64,000 bases of DNA from Lachnospiraceae bacterium. Its GTDB lineage: Bacteria; Bacillota; Clostridia; Lachnospirales; Lachnospiraceae. The notes below the pieces were generated by a model. That model was not told the origin of the DNA. It saw only the letters and a list, made by a program, of their open reading frames with translations, and ran no database searches. This document shows, in pieces, positions 51,148-60,092 of this stretch. The position numbers and the translations under genes are program-made. The stretch spans positions 1 through 64,000 of the forward strand of contig JAFXAZ010000087.1 of NCBI GenBank assembly GCA_017521985.1, in the 5' to 3' direction. The stretch's first letter is position 1. Each line of letters begins with the position of its first letter.

Positions 51148-51732
51148 TTAAAAGAAACTGGTAATAAAAATTTCAAGACCAATAAAAATTAAGATGGCAC
51201 CGCCGAAAATACTTGCCTTGCCTGCCAGTTTGGTTCCGGCTTTTTTACCGATGGCAAGACCTGCTGCACAAATAATAAACGTAACTACTGCAATAATGAA
51301 TGCTGCCAGTAATGCTTCTAAGAAACCGTAATCTGCAATGGTAAACCCTACGGAGAGGGCATCAATAGAAGTGGCAATGCCCTGCAACAACAACGCAGAC
51401 CAGCCGATTGCGGACTTCTCTGTTTCTTCTTCGTCGCCGGACAAGCCTTCATGAAGCATCTGATAGCCTATATATCCTAAAAGTCCAAGAGCTATCCATG
51501 GAATAAATTTTTCAAAGGCAGTAAGGTGCTGACAAATTGTATGAAGCAAAAACCAGCCAATCAAGGGCATTAAAGCCTGAAATACGGCAAAAACACCTGC
51601 GATAAGGCTCATTCTGCGTGGCTTCATGTTCGGTTCATTCAAACCATTAGCCAGTGAAACACTGAACGCATCCATAGCAAGTCCCACACCTAAAAGTATA
51701 CTGTTAAAAAAGAAGACAAAATTTAATTCCAT
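51148..51732 (-). CDS. mntP: manganese efflux pump MntP
   Basis: A 194-residue membrane protein of the MntP family with six helices. The opening LLGVGLAMDAFSVSLANGL and the repeated half TSIDALSVGFTIADYG carry the paired Asp residues that bind manganese. The ATG at 51732 follows AGGAGG by five bases and is preferred over the upstream in-frame ATG at 51768. It is divergent from mraZ. No yybP-ykoY manganese riboswitch was seen in the short leader. Confidence 0.9.
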   Translation of the reverse strand: MELNFVFFFNSILLGVGLAMDAFSVSLANGLNEPNMKPRRMSLIAGVFAVFQALMPLIGWFLLHTICQHLTAFEKFIPWIALGLLGYIGYQMLHEGLSGDEEETEKSAIGWSALLLQGIATSIDALSVGFTIADYGFLEALLAAFIIAVVTFIICAAGLAIGKKAGTKLAGKASIFGGAILIFIGLEIFITSFF

Positions 51733-51824
51733 GATTCCTCCTAAGTAAAAACAAAAAAATTTTATCATTATGTATATACAGTGTCAAGGTTAAAAAAATT
51801 TTTATAAAAAATTCTTAATAAGTA

Positions 51825-51886
51825 TTGTCAAGTTGTTAAAAATCGTGTAAAGTGTAATGTAAGTGGAAGGAAGTGGTGGAAAGTGT
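51825..51886 (+). promoter_or_regulatory. dcw promoter with MraZ operator boxes
   Basis: TTGTCA (51825-51830), 17 bases, TAAAGT (51848-51853). Four AAGTG(G/T) boxes start at 51850, 51861, 51871 and 51881; the last three are exactly 10 bp apart. Regular AAGTG-type direct repeats upstream of mraZ are the known binding pattern of MraZ in Firmicutes, so autoregulation is likely. The first box touches the -10. Confidence 0.75.
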
Positions 51887-51955
51887 CAAAAAATGGAGTA
51901 AATACCATTGTTTTTCACCTAAAATCCTTTAAAAGGCAGGGACGGTGATTTTTAG

Positions 51956-52387
51956 ATGTATACAGGAGAATATAATCATACTGTAGACTCTAAAGGCAGA
52001 CTGATACTACCTTCAAAGCTGCGAGAAGCTCTGGGCGAGGAATTCGTAGTGACAAAGGGAGTAGATGGCTGTCTGTTTGTGTATGACCAAACAGAATGGT
52101 CCCACTTCGAAGAAAAGTTAAACACCCTGTCTATTACCAACAGAGAATCCCGTAAAGCACTTCGTTTTTTCTTATCCGGTGCGGCAAGCGTGGAAGTGGA
52201 CAAGCAGGGACGATTTTTAATCCCTACCGGCCTTAGAGAATACGCAGCATTAGAAAAGGACGTTGTATTGGTAGGCTGTGGACGAAATGTAGAAATTTGG
52301 AACAAAGACCGTTGGGCAGCTATCAATAATGATGACGATGTAGAAGAAGTTATGGAATACTTAAACGGCATCGGACTTAGACTGTAG
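51956..52387 (+). CDS. mraZ: transcriptional regulator MraZ
   Basis: MraZ is the AbrB-fold DNA-binding protein at the head of the dcw cluster; it represses its own operon through tandem boxes. The 143-residue length and opening MYTGEYNHTVDSKGRLILPS are typical, with the second half-site SVEVDKQGRFLIPTGLREYA near 81. The boxes at 51850-51886 are the expected target. rsmH follows after nine bases. Confidence 0.96.
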   Translation: MYTGEYNHTVDSKGRLILPSKLREALGEEFVVTKGVDGCLFVYDQTEWSHFEEKLNTLSITNRESRKALRFFLSGAASVEVDKQGRFLIPTGLREYAALEKDVVLVGCGRNVEIWNKDRWAAINNDDDVEEVMEYLNGIGLRL

Positions 52388-52396
52388 GAGTGTATT

Positions 52397-53329
52397 ATGG
52401 AATTCAAGCATTATTCCGTGCTTTTAGATGAGACGATAGAGCATTTGAATATAAAGCCGGACGGCATTTACATGGATGGTACACTGGGAGGCGCAGGACA
52501 TGCCTATCATGTGTGTGAGAAGCTGGGAGCAGGCGGACGTTTTTATGGAATAGACCAGGACGGAGATGCCATAGAAGCGGCAAGTAAGCGCCTTGCACCC
52601 TTTGGAGAGCAAGTAACCATTATTCGCAGCAATTATCGCTATGCAAGAGAGCGACTTGCAGAAATCGGTGTTACCCATGTGGATGGTATTGTACTTGACT
52701 TGGGAGTTTCCTCTTATCAGCTGGACACGATTGAAAGAGGCTTTTCCTACAAATATGATACAAGGCTTGATATGCGAATGGATGACAGGCAGACTCTTTC
52801 TGCTATGGAAATTGTAAATGAGTATCCGGAAATGGAGCTTTTCCGTATTATAAGAGATTATGGAGAAGACCAGTTTGCTAAAAATATTGCCAAGCATATT
52901 GTAAAAGCGAGAAGCGAGGCCGCCATTGAAACCACCGGACAGCTAAATGAGATTATCAAAGCAGCTATTCCGGCAAAGATGCGAATGAACGGACATCCAT
53001 CCAAGAAGACTTTTCAGGCAATCCGCATTGAATGTAATCATGAATTGGATGTACTGAAGGAATCCTTAGAAGGATTCATAGATATGTTAAATCCGGGCGG
53101 TAGGTTATGTATTATTACCTTCCATTCCCTGGAAGACAGAATTGTAAAAAGTGCCTTTAAAAAGGAAGAAAATCCTTGTGTCTGCCCACCAAGCTTTCCG
53201 GTATGTACATGCGGACAGGTATCCAAGGGACGTGTCATCAGTAAAAAACCGATTTTACCGAGTGACAAGGAATTAGAAGAGAATTCAAGAAGTAAGAGCG
53301 CCAAACTCAGAGTGTTTGAACGCGCATAG
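52397..53329 (+). CDS. rsmH: 16S rRNA (cytosine-1402-N4)-methyltransferase RsmH
   Basis: RsmH methylates N4 of C1402 in the decoding centre. The 310-residue protein has the SAM site [11 protein letters not shown] (near 29), [14 protein letters not shown] (near 97) and [15 protein letters not shown] (near 238). The C-terminal [13 protein letters not shown] is a normal cysteine segment of this family. Its stop lies 13 bases before the ftsL-like ATG. Confidence 0.96.
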   Translation: MEFKHYSVLLDETIEHLNIKPDGIYMDGTLGGAGHAYHVCEKLGAGGRFYGIDQDGDAIEAASKRLAPFGEQVTIIRSNYRYARERLAEIGVTHVDGIVLDLGVSSYQLDTIERGFSYKYDTRLDMRMDDRQTLSAMEIVNEYPEMELFRIIRDYGEDQFAKNIAKHIVKARSEAAIETTGQLNEIIKAAIPAKMRMNGHPSKKTFQAIRIECNHELDVLKESLEGFIDMLNPGGRLCIITFHSLEDRIVKSAFKKEENPCVCPPSFPVCTCGQVSKGRVISKKPILPSDKELEENSRSKSAKLRVFERA

Positions 53330-53342
53330 GAGGTATATAGGT

Positions 53343-53792
53343 ATGGCCACTCAAAAAATCACATATTTATATGGCAGTGCAGCTCCAAAGTTAGAGCCTA
53401 CATCGCAGAGAAGACCCCTGAGGGAGGAAGAGAGACGTCCTCAGAGAAAACAGAAGGTACAGGCAAAGCCATATCCGGTGAACATGCCGTTATTAGTATT
53501 GTCTATCGTAGCTTTTGTGGCTCTTGGAGCAATGATGATTCAATATATTCGTTTAAATTCTGAAATTACTGCAATTACAGCCGTAAACACCAAGTTGGAA
53601 AGCCAGATTAGTGATTTAAGGGCAGAAAATGATGAGTATTATGGTCGTATCATGAACAGCGTAGACTTAGAAAAGGTACGTGAAGTTGCAATTATGGACC
53701 TTGGTATGGTATATGCTTCTGAAGGTCAGGTTATTACATATGATTCTCACATGAACGATTATGTAGAGCAGAGCCGAGTAATTAAAGATTAA
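53343..53792 (+). CDS. ftsL: cell division protein FtsL-like
   Basis: A 149-residue bitopic protein: a basic cytoplasmic tail, one helix near 53-75 (VNMPLLVLSIVAFVALGAMM), then an extracellular coiled coil (ITAVNTKLESQISDLRAEND). FtsL, with DivIB and DivIC, activates septal PBPs. The ATG at 53343 follows AGGAGG; an in-frame ATG at 53316 inside rsmH lacks a ribosome site. Identity rests on topology and position between rsmH and the PBP gene. Confidence 0.85.
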   Translation: MATQKITYLYGSAAPKLEPTSQRRPLREEERRPQRKQKVQAKPYPVNMPLLVLSIVAFVALGAMMIQYIRLNSEITAITAVNTKLESQISDLRAENDEYYGRIMNSVDLEKVREVAIMDLGMVYASEGQVITYDSHMNDYVEQSRVIKD

Positions 53793-53812
53793 TAAATTTC
53801 TGGAGGTTCGTT

Positions 53813-55903
53813 ATGGCGAGAGGCCAAAACACTAGAGTAAACAACCAAAGCTCCGGGAATCGTAAACAACAAAACACTACCAGATTTCGACCATACATGC
53901 GTGTAAAGCTGGTAGTTTTTTGCATTATAGTAGTTTTAGCAATTTTCGTTTTGGTTGGCAGATTAATTCATATTACCAGTACCAGTGAAGCCAAATACAA
54001 AAAACAGGTACTTTCTCAGCAAAAGTACGATTCTGCTACGCTGCCTTACAAGCGTGGCGATATTTTAGACCGTAACGGCAGTACACTGGCATATAGCGAA
54101 AAAGTTTATAACGTAATTCTGGATACCAAGGTTATGATGGATGATGAAGCAAATTATAATCCTACGTTAAAGGCTTTGGATAGTTGTTTTGACGTAGATA
54201 TAGACAAAATCAAGGCTTACGTGTCAGAAAATCCTTCTTCCCAGTATTACAAAGTAGCAAAACAGGTTACGTATCAGGAAAAAACAGCATACGAAGCGTA
54301 TGTGGAACAGCAGGAAGAGCTGGCAAAGGCAGAAGCAGAGGCGAAAGATGTTAAAAATACCGGTGCTCACATTAAGGGCATCTGGTTTGAAGAAGAATAT
54401 ATTCGTAAATATCCATACAGTACCTTGGCCAGTGATGTATTAGGGTTTACCGGCAAGGATAATGCTGGGCAGTTTGGTCTGGAAGAATATTATAATGACG
54501 TGCTCAACGGTACTACCGGTCGTGAGTATGGTTATTTAAATGATGACAGTGAATTGCAGAGAACCATTAAGCCGGCAGATAACGGTCACAGCATTGTAAG
54601 TACACTGGATTTAAATATCCAGAGAATTGTAGAGACGGTTATCGATAATTATAACGAAGAACTTCGGGATAATTTCCGTGCAGGTGACGGTGCCGAGAAT
54701 ATGGCGGTCATTGTTATGGATGTGAATAATGGCAGTGTCCTTGCCATGGCTACCAACAAGGGGTTCGACTGTTCGAATCCTTACGATTTATCTGCTTTTT
54801 ATTCTGATGAAGAAGTAGAGGCTATGCAGGAAAGACAGGTAGATTCTGATACCGGAAAAGAACCCACAGAGGAGACTAGAAATACCATTTCCGAATATTC
54901 CTATGTATTAAACCAGCGTTGGAGAAATTTCTGTCTGTCCGATACCTATGAGCCTGGCTCTGTAGCCAAGCCTTTTACCGTGGCAATGTGTCTGGAAGAG
55001 GGCGTGGTGCATGAGGGGGATACCTGGCTGTGTGAAGGAACCTTGTATCGTGGCGGCTGGCCTATTACCTGTCATGAAAAATCCGGTCATGGAATTGTAG
55101 GTTTGTCTTATTCTATTCAGGAATCCTGCAACGTAGCCATGATGTATATGTCTGAAAAGCTTGGTGCAGAAAAATTTGCACAGTATCAGAATGCCTTTGG
55201 CTTTGGATTAAAGAGCAATATAGATTTGACTGGTGAAGCAAGAACGGCAAGCCTGATTCACACCATAGATACTATGGGAGTGAGTGAGCTTGCAACCAGC
55301 TCCTTTGGACAGGGATTTCAGGTGAGCATGATTCAGATGGCTGCAAGCTTTAGTTCCTTGGTAAATGGCGGTTATTTGTATCAGCCTCAGATGGTGCGTC
55401 AGATTTTAGATGAAAACGGCAATGTAGTAAAAAACATTGAGCCGTTATTAATTAAGCAGACCGTTTCTGCTTCTACCAGTGAAAAAATCGTACAGTATTG
55501 TAACGCGACAGTAGTAGATGGTACCGGTGAAAAGGCAAAGCCGGCAGGTTATGCAATAGGCGGAAAAACAGGTACCTCTGAAACCATTCCTCGTGGTAAT
55601 CGTGAGTATGTGGTTTCTTTTATGGGCTATGCTCCGGCAGAAGACCCACAGGTATTGGTTTACGTGGTAATTGACAGACCGAACGTAGAAGACCAGTCTT
55701 TATCTACCAAGTATGCATGCTGGATGGCAAGAGACATCTTTGCGGATATGCTTCCATACATGAATATTTTTATGACTGAGGAGCTTACCGAGGAAGAGCA
55801 GCAGGCCATCAATGACAAGCAACAGGCTATCAAGGATGACTATCAAAATAAACGTGATGAAGCCGCTGCAAACAGTGAGCCTTCTAACGATACAACACCT
55901 TAA
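53813..55903 (+). CDS. class B penicillin-binding protein (FtsI/PBP2B type)
   Basis: A 696-residue septal transpeptidase. One N-terminal helix (28-50) anchors it, a dimerisation domain opens with RGDILDRNG (near 81), and the transpeptidase has SVAK (near 383), SCN (near 438) and KTGT (near 585). No PASTA domains are found; the C-terminus is a Gln/Glu/Asn-rich tail. AAATTTCTGGAGG precedes the ATG. It is immediately followed by a second class B PBP. Confidence 0.92.
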   Translation: MARGQNTRVNNQSSGNRKQQNTTRFRPYMRVKLVVFCIIVVLAIFVLVGRLIHITSTSEAKYKKQVLSQQKYDSATLPYKRGDILDRNGSTLAYSEKVYNVILDTKVMMDDEANYNPTLKALDSCFDVDIDKIKAYVSENPSSQYYKVAKQVTYQEKTAYEAYVEQQEELAKAEAEAKDVKNTGAHIKGIWFEEEYIRKYPYSTLASDVLGFTGKDNAGQFGLEEYYNDVLNGTTGREYGYLNDDSELQRTIKPADNGHSIVSTLDLNIQRIVETVIDNYNEELRDNFRAGDGAENMAVIVMDVNNGSVLAMATNKGFDCSNPYDLSAFYSDEEVEAMQERQVDSDTGKEPTEETRNTISEYSYVLNQRWRNFCLSDTYEPGSVAKPFTVAMCLEEGVVHEGDTWLCEGTLYRGGWPITCHEKSGHGIVGLSYSIQESCNVAMMYMSEKLGAEKFAQYQNAFGFGLKSNIDLTGEARTASLIHTIDTMGVSELATSSFGQGFQVSMIQMAASFSSLVNGGYLYQPQMVRQILDENGNVVKNIEPLLIKQTVSASTSEKIVQYCNATVVDGTGEKAKPAGYAIGGKTGTSETIPRGNREYVVSFMGYAPAEDPQVLVYVVIDRPNVEDQSLSTKYACWMARDIFADMLPYMNIFMTEELTEEEQQAINDKQQAIKDDYQNKRDEAAANSEPSNDTTP

Positions 55904-55911
55904 AGAAGAAT

Positions 55912-55959
55912 AACCTCACGAGAAGTGTAATACATTATAACAATACCTTCCTTGAGGTT
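55912..55959 (+). promoter_or_regulatory. inverted repeat covering the ribosome site of the second PBP
   Basis: AACCTCA (55912-55918) and TGAGGTT (55953-55959) can pair over 7 bp around a 34-base loop. The 3' arm holds GAGG, the only ribosome site of the gene starting at 55965. Confidence 0.4.
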
Positions 55960-55964
55960 TTCTG

Positions 55965-57683
55965 ATGTTTGTACGAATTTATCAAAAAAAGAAAATATTA
56001 TTCCTGGGCGTGGGAAGTCTCATATTGTTGTTGGGGCTGTTTGGCAGACTGATGTATCTCATGATAGTTAAAAGCGATTATTATGCACAAATGGCACAGG
56101 AGCTGCACGAACGAGAGCGTGATATTAAAGCGGCCAGAGGACGTATTTTGGACAGAAACGGAATCGTTCTTGCAGATAACAAAACCGTATGCACCATTTC
56201 GGTTATTTATTCCCAAATGGAGGATCGGGAGGCAGTCATAGACATGCTTTGTAAGGAGCTTGACCTGACCGAGGAATATGTGCGAAAAAGGGTGGAAAAA
56301 TATTCTTCCAGAGAGCGCATTAAAAGCAATGTGGACAAAGAAATCGGAGACCGTATCCGGGCTTATGATATGCCGGGGGTAAAGGTGGACGAGGACTATA
56401 AACGCTATTATCCTTACAGCATGTTAGCCAGTAAGGTTTTAGGTTTTACCGGAAGTGACAATCAGGGAATTATCGGGCTGGAGGTTATGTATGAGGACTA
56501 TTTATCCGGTACCCCGGGGAAGATTCTGACGGTAACGGATGCTAAGGGAATTGAGCTTCAAAGAGAAGGAGAACGCAGGGAGGAACCGATTGCGGGTCAG
56601 GATTTGACTATCAGCCTGGATTTAAATATTCAAAATTATGCCATGCAGCTTGCCAGTCAGGCTTACGAGACCAAGGAAGCGGAAAATGTCATGATTTTGG
56701 TAATGAATCCGCAAAATGGAGAAATATATGCCTGTGTAAACTGGCCGGAATTTGATTTAAATAATCCGTACGAATTAACGGATGTCTGGAGTACAAAGCT
56801 TACCGGCGGAAATACGCAGGATAACTTAAACAAAATGTGGCGTAACGGCAGCATTAATGATACCTATGAGCCGGGCTCCACGTTTAAAATTATTACCGCC
56901 GCAGCAGGGCTGGAGGAGGGCGTTGTGACGCCCGAGGATACCTTTAGCTGTCCCGGATTTATTATGGTGGAGGATCGACGGATACGGTGTCATAAAACTA
57001 CTGGACATGGTGCGGAAACATTCGTGCAGGGAACGCAAAACAGTTGTAATCCCGTTTTTATCACAGTTGGCATGCGCCTTGGGGTAGAGAAATATTACTC
57101 ATATTTTGAGCAATTTGGATTAAAAAATAAAACCGGTATTGATTTGCCGGGAGAAAGCAGAACCATTGTGCACCGGATGGAAAATATGGGGCCGGTGGAA
57201 TTGGCTACCATGTCCTTTGGGCAGTCGTTCCAGATTACACCGATTCAGCTGCTCACTACCGTGTCTTCCATTATTAACGGAGGAAATCGTGTAACACCCC
57301 ATCTCGCCTTGAAAAGCGAAGGGGCGGAAGGTGTGACGGTGTTTGAATATCCGGTAACGGAAGGGATTGTCAGCGAGGAAACCTCTGCCACCATGCGGGA
57401 TATTTTAGAGAGCGTGGTGAGCGAAGGAGGCGGTAAAAACGGTCGGGTGGAAGGATACCTGGTGGGTGGCAAAACCGCTACCAGTCAGACCCTTCCAAGA
57501 GGCAATGGTAAGTATATTGCATCCTTCATCGGATTTGCTCCGGCAGATGATCCCGAGGTCATTGCGTTGGCCATTATCACCCATCCGAAGGGTGTTTACT
57601 ACGGCGGACAGATTGCTGCGCCAATTGTTCGTCAACTTTTTGAAAATATTCTTCCTTATTTAGAAGAAAAGGAGTATAATTAA
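55965..57683 (+). CDS. second class B penicillin-binding protein (SpoVD/FtsI-like)
   Basis: A 572-residue PBP with one N-terminal helix (ILFLGVGSLILLLGLFGRLM), RGRILDRNG-type dimerisation domain, catalytic STFK (near 305), SCN (near 360) and KTA in GGKTATSQ (near 502) where most PBPs have KTG. Length and lack of PASTA resemble SpoVD-like sporulation PBPs, which often sit here in Clostridia, but this could instead be a second division enzyme. Start: ATG with GAGG nine bases upstream, inside an inverted repeat. Confidence 0.88.
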   Translation: MFVRIYQKKKILFLGVGSLILLLGLFGRLMYLMIVKSDYYAQMAQELHERERDIKAARGRILDRNGIVLADNKTVCTISVIYSQMEDREAVIDMLCKELDLTEEYVRKRVEKYSSRERIKSNVDKEIGDRIRAYDMPGVKVDEDYKRYYPYSMLASKVLGFTGSDNQGIIGLEVMYEDYLSGTPGKILTVTDAKGIELQREGERREEPIAGQDLTISLDLNIQNYAMQLASQAYETKEAENVMILVMNPQNGEIYACVNWPEFDLNNPYELTDVWSTKLTGGNTQDNLNKMWRNGSINDTYEPGSTFKIITAAAGLEEGVVTPEDTFSCPGFIMVEDRRIRCHKTTGHGAETFVQGTQNSCNPVFITVGMRLGVEKYYSYFEQFGLKNKTGIDLPGESRTIVHRMENMGPVELATMSFGQSFQITPIQLLTTVSSIINGGNRVTPHLALKSEGAEGVTVFEYPVTEGIVSEETSATMRDILESVVSEGGGKNGRVEGYLVGGKTATSQTLPRGNGKYIASFIGFAPADDPEVIALAIITHPKGVYYGGQIAAPIVRQLFENILPYLEEKEYN

Positions 57684-57730
57684 ATTACTCTTGATTATAG
57701 ATACCGCAAGAGACAAGAGAGGAGACGATT

Positions 57731-58696
57731 ATGTTTCGCGATTTATTATTTCCGGTTGTGTTGCCGGTAGTGGGAGCTTTTTTGATTACCGTAGTATTGG
57801 CTCCGGTTATTATACCATATCTTAGAAAATTAAAATTCGGTCAGACGGTCAGAGATGATGGCCCGCAGAGTCATTTAAAGAAAAACGGTACACCTACTAT
57901 GGGTGGTATTCTGTTTTTAATCAGTATTACGCTTATGACCTTGCCATTTATTAAGGTGTATCCAAATGTGGTGCCCGTGCTGTTTTTGACATTGGGCTTT
58001 GGATTAATTGGCTTTTTAGATGATTATATCAAGGTTGTATTAAAGCGTTCCATGGGGCTTACCTCTTTGCAGAAAATGGCAGGACAGATTATCGTGACCG
58101 CGATTTTTGCATATTATGTTATGGTAGTAGCAGATGTAGATTTGGCAATGCGTATTCCTTTTATGGATAAAACCATTGATTTGGGTATTCTTACCATTCC
58201 GGTAATGTTCTTTATTATTATCGGTACGGTAAACGGAGCAAATTTTACGGACGGTATTGATGGCCTGGCAAGTAGTGTTACGGTAATGATTGCTACATTT
58301 TTTGCAGTAGTAAGTATTGGGATGGGGGCAGGTATTGAACCCATTGCATGTGCGGTAGTAGGCGGTCTCTTAGGATTTCTTATGTTTAACGTATATCCTG
58401 CCAGTGTATTTATGGGAGATACCGGTTCTTTAGCGCTGGGCGGTTTTGTGGTAGGTTGTGCATATCTGACCGGCTTGCAGTTATTTATTCCGATTGTTGC
58501 CTTTATTTATTTAATAGAAGTAGCCAGTGTAATTATTCAGGTTACATACTTTAAAATGACAAAGGGCAAACGAATTTTCCGCATGGCTCCGATACATCAT
58601 CATTTTGAACTGGGTGGCTGGAGTGAGACAAAGGTAGTGGCAGCCTTTACCACGGTAACTGCATTATTATGCCTTTTAGCAATTGCAGCGATTTAA
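57731..58696 (+). CDS. mraY: phospho-N-acetylmuramoyl-pentapeptide transferase
   Basis: MraY makes lipid I from UDP-MurNAc-pentapeptide and undecaprenyl phosphate. The 321-residue protein has about ten helices and the active-site motifs GTPTMGGILFL (near 55), LGFLDDYIKV, NFTDGIDGLASS and FRMAPIHHHFE. AGAGGAGACGATT precedes the ATG. murD follows after ten bases. Confidence 0.96.
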   Translation: MFRDLLFPVVLPVVGAFLITVVLAPVIIPYLRKLKFGQTVRDDGPQSHLKKNGTPTMGGILFLISITLMTLPFIKVYPNVVPVLFLTLGFGLIGFLDDYIKVVLKRSMGLTSLQKMAGQIIVTAIFAYYVMVVADVDLAMRIPFMDKTIDLGILTIPVMFFIIIGTVNGANFTDGIDGLASSVTVMIATFFAVVSIGMGAGIEPIACAVVGGLLGFLMFNVYPASVFMGDTGSLALGGFVVGCAYLTGLQLFIPIVAFIYLIEVASVIIQVTYFKMTKGKRIFRMAPIHHHFELGGWSETKVVAAFTTVTALLCLLAIAAI

Positions 58697-58706
58697 GGAG
58701 TAAATC

Positions 58707-60071
58707 ATGATTTTCACAGGTAAAAATATTTTAATCGTAGGCACCGGTATCAGTGGCATGGGTGCCCTGAAAGCCTTGTCTACGGTGCAGGCAAACTGCA
58801 TTTTATATGATAGCAATGAAAATCTTAGCAAAGAAGATATTATGAAAAAACTTCCGGAAGGCTGTCATGCAGAGATTTGCATTGGTAAGCTTAGTGAGGA
58901 AGTGTTACATAGTCTGGATATGGCAGTAGTAAGCCCGGGAGTGCCGATCGATAGTCCGTTTTTAGATATTCTCCGTGCCGAGGGCATTGCAATTATTGGT
59001 GAAATTGAATTAGGCTATCAGTTGGCAAAGGGACGCATTATTGCGATTACCGGTACCAACGGCAAGACCACCACTACTACTTTAGTGGGTCAGATGATGC
59101 AGGATTATTTTTCGTCTGTATTTGTGGTGGGTAATATTGGTAATCCATATACGTTAGAGGCATTAAAGACTACAGAAGAGAGCGTAACGGTTGCGGAAAT
59201 CAGTTCCTTCCAGTTAGAGACGGTGGAAGCGTTCTGTCCGGAGGTGTCAGCTATTTTAAATGTCACACCGGATCATTTGAATCGTCACTATACCATGGAA
59301 AACTATGCCGGTACTAAGGAAAAAATCACAAAGGGTCAGACCAAGGCTCAATATTGTATTTTAAATTATGAAAATGAATATACCAGAGATTTTGGCTTAA
59401 ATCGTTGCCCTGCAAGTGTGGTGTTTTTCTCTTCCAGACGCGTATTGGAGGAAGGAATTTACTGTCAGGGTGACACGATATATATAGCAAAAGATGGTAA
59501 ACACGAGGCAGTAATGAATATTCACCATGACATGAATCTGGTGGGAACCTGTAACGTGGAAAATGTGATGGCGGCACTTGCCATAGGTCTTTCTTTCGGA
59601 CTGCCGTTAGAGAGCCTGCTTCGCACGATTAAGGCATTTAAAGCAGTAGAACATCGCATTGAGTTTGTTGACACCAAGGGTGGTGTGGATTATTATAACG
59701 ACTCCAAAGGTACCAATCCGGATGCGGCGATTCAAGGCATTTTGGCTATGAGTAAGCCTACGATTTTGATTGGTGGTGGTTATGACAAGCAAAATGAATA
59801 TGATGAGTGGATAGAAAGCTTTGGCGACAAGGTGAAGCTTTTGGTACTTATAGGCCAGACCAGAGAAAAAATTGCATCTTGTGCCAAGGCACATGGGTTT
59901 ACCGATTATATATTTGCAGACACCTTTGAGGAGTGCTTAAAAATTTGTACAGAGCATGCCGAGCCGGGAGATGCGGTTTTATTATCCCCTGCCTGTGCAA
60001 GCTGGGGTATGTTCCCAAATTATGAAGAGAGAGGCAGACAGTTTAAAGCATACGTACATAGCCTTTCATAA
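58707..60071 (+). CDS. murD: UDP-N-acetylmuramoylalanine-D-glutamate ligase
   Basis: MurD adds D-Glu to UDP-MurNAc-L-Ala. The 454-residue protein has an N-terminal Rossmann domain, ATPase loop GTNGKTTTTTL (near 115), EISSFQLE, NVTPDHLNRH and the C-terminal YNDSKGTNPDA (near 331). It follows mraY and precedes ftsW, the standard order. AAGGAG precedes the ATG. Confidence 0.96.
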   Translation: MIFTGKNILIVGTGISGMGALKALSTVQANCILYDSNENLSKEDIMKKLPEGCHAEICIGKLSEEVLHSLDMAVVSPGVPIDSPFLDILRAEGIAIIGEIELGYQLAKGRIIAITGTNGKTTTTTLVGQMMQDYFSSVFVVGNIGNPYTLEALKTTEESVTVAEISSFQLETVEAFCPEVSAILNVTPDHLNRHYTMENYAGTKEKITKGQTKAQYCILNYENEYTRDFGLNRCPASVVFFSSRRVLEEGIYCQGDTIYIAKDGKHEAVMNIHHDMNLVGTCNVENVMAALAIGLSFGLPLESLLRTIKAFKAVEHRIEFVDTKGGVDYYNDSKGTNPDAAIQGILAMSKPTILIGGGYDKQNEYDEWIESFGDKVKLLVLIGQTREKIASCAKAHGFTDYIFADTFEECLKICTEHAEPGDAVLLSPACASWGMFPNYEERGRQFKAYVHSLS

Positions 60072-60092
60072 AGAAGAGTAGGAGAAGTTCCA

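Noticed and set aside
51733-51955. yybP-ykoY manganese riboswitch in front of mntP
   Set aside because: The leader is AT-rich and short, without the conserved GGGGAGUA-type elements; the remaining region is needed for the mraZ promoter.
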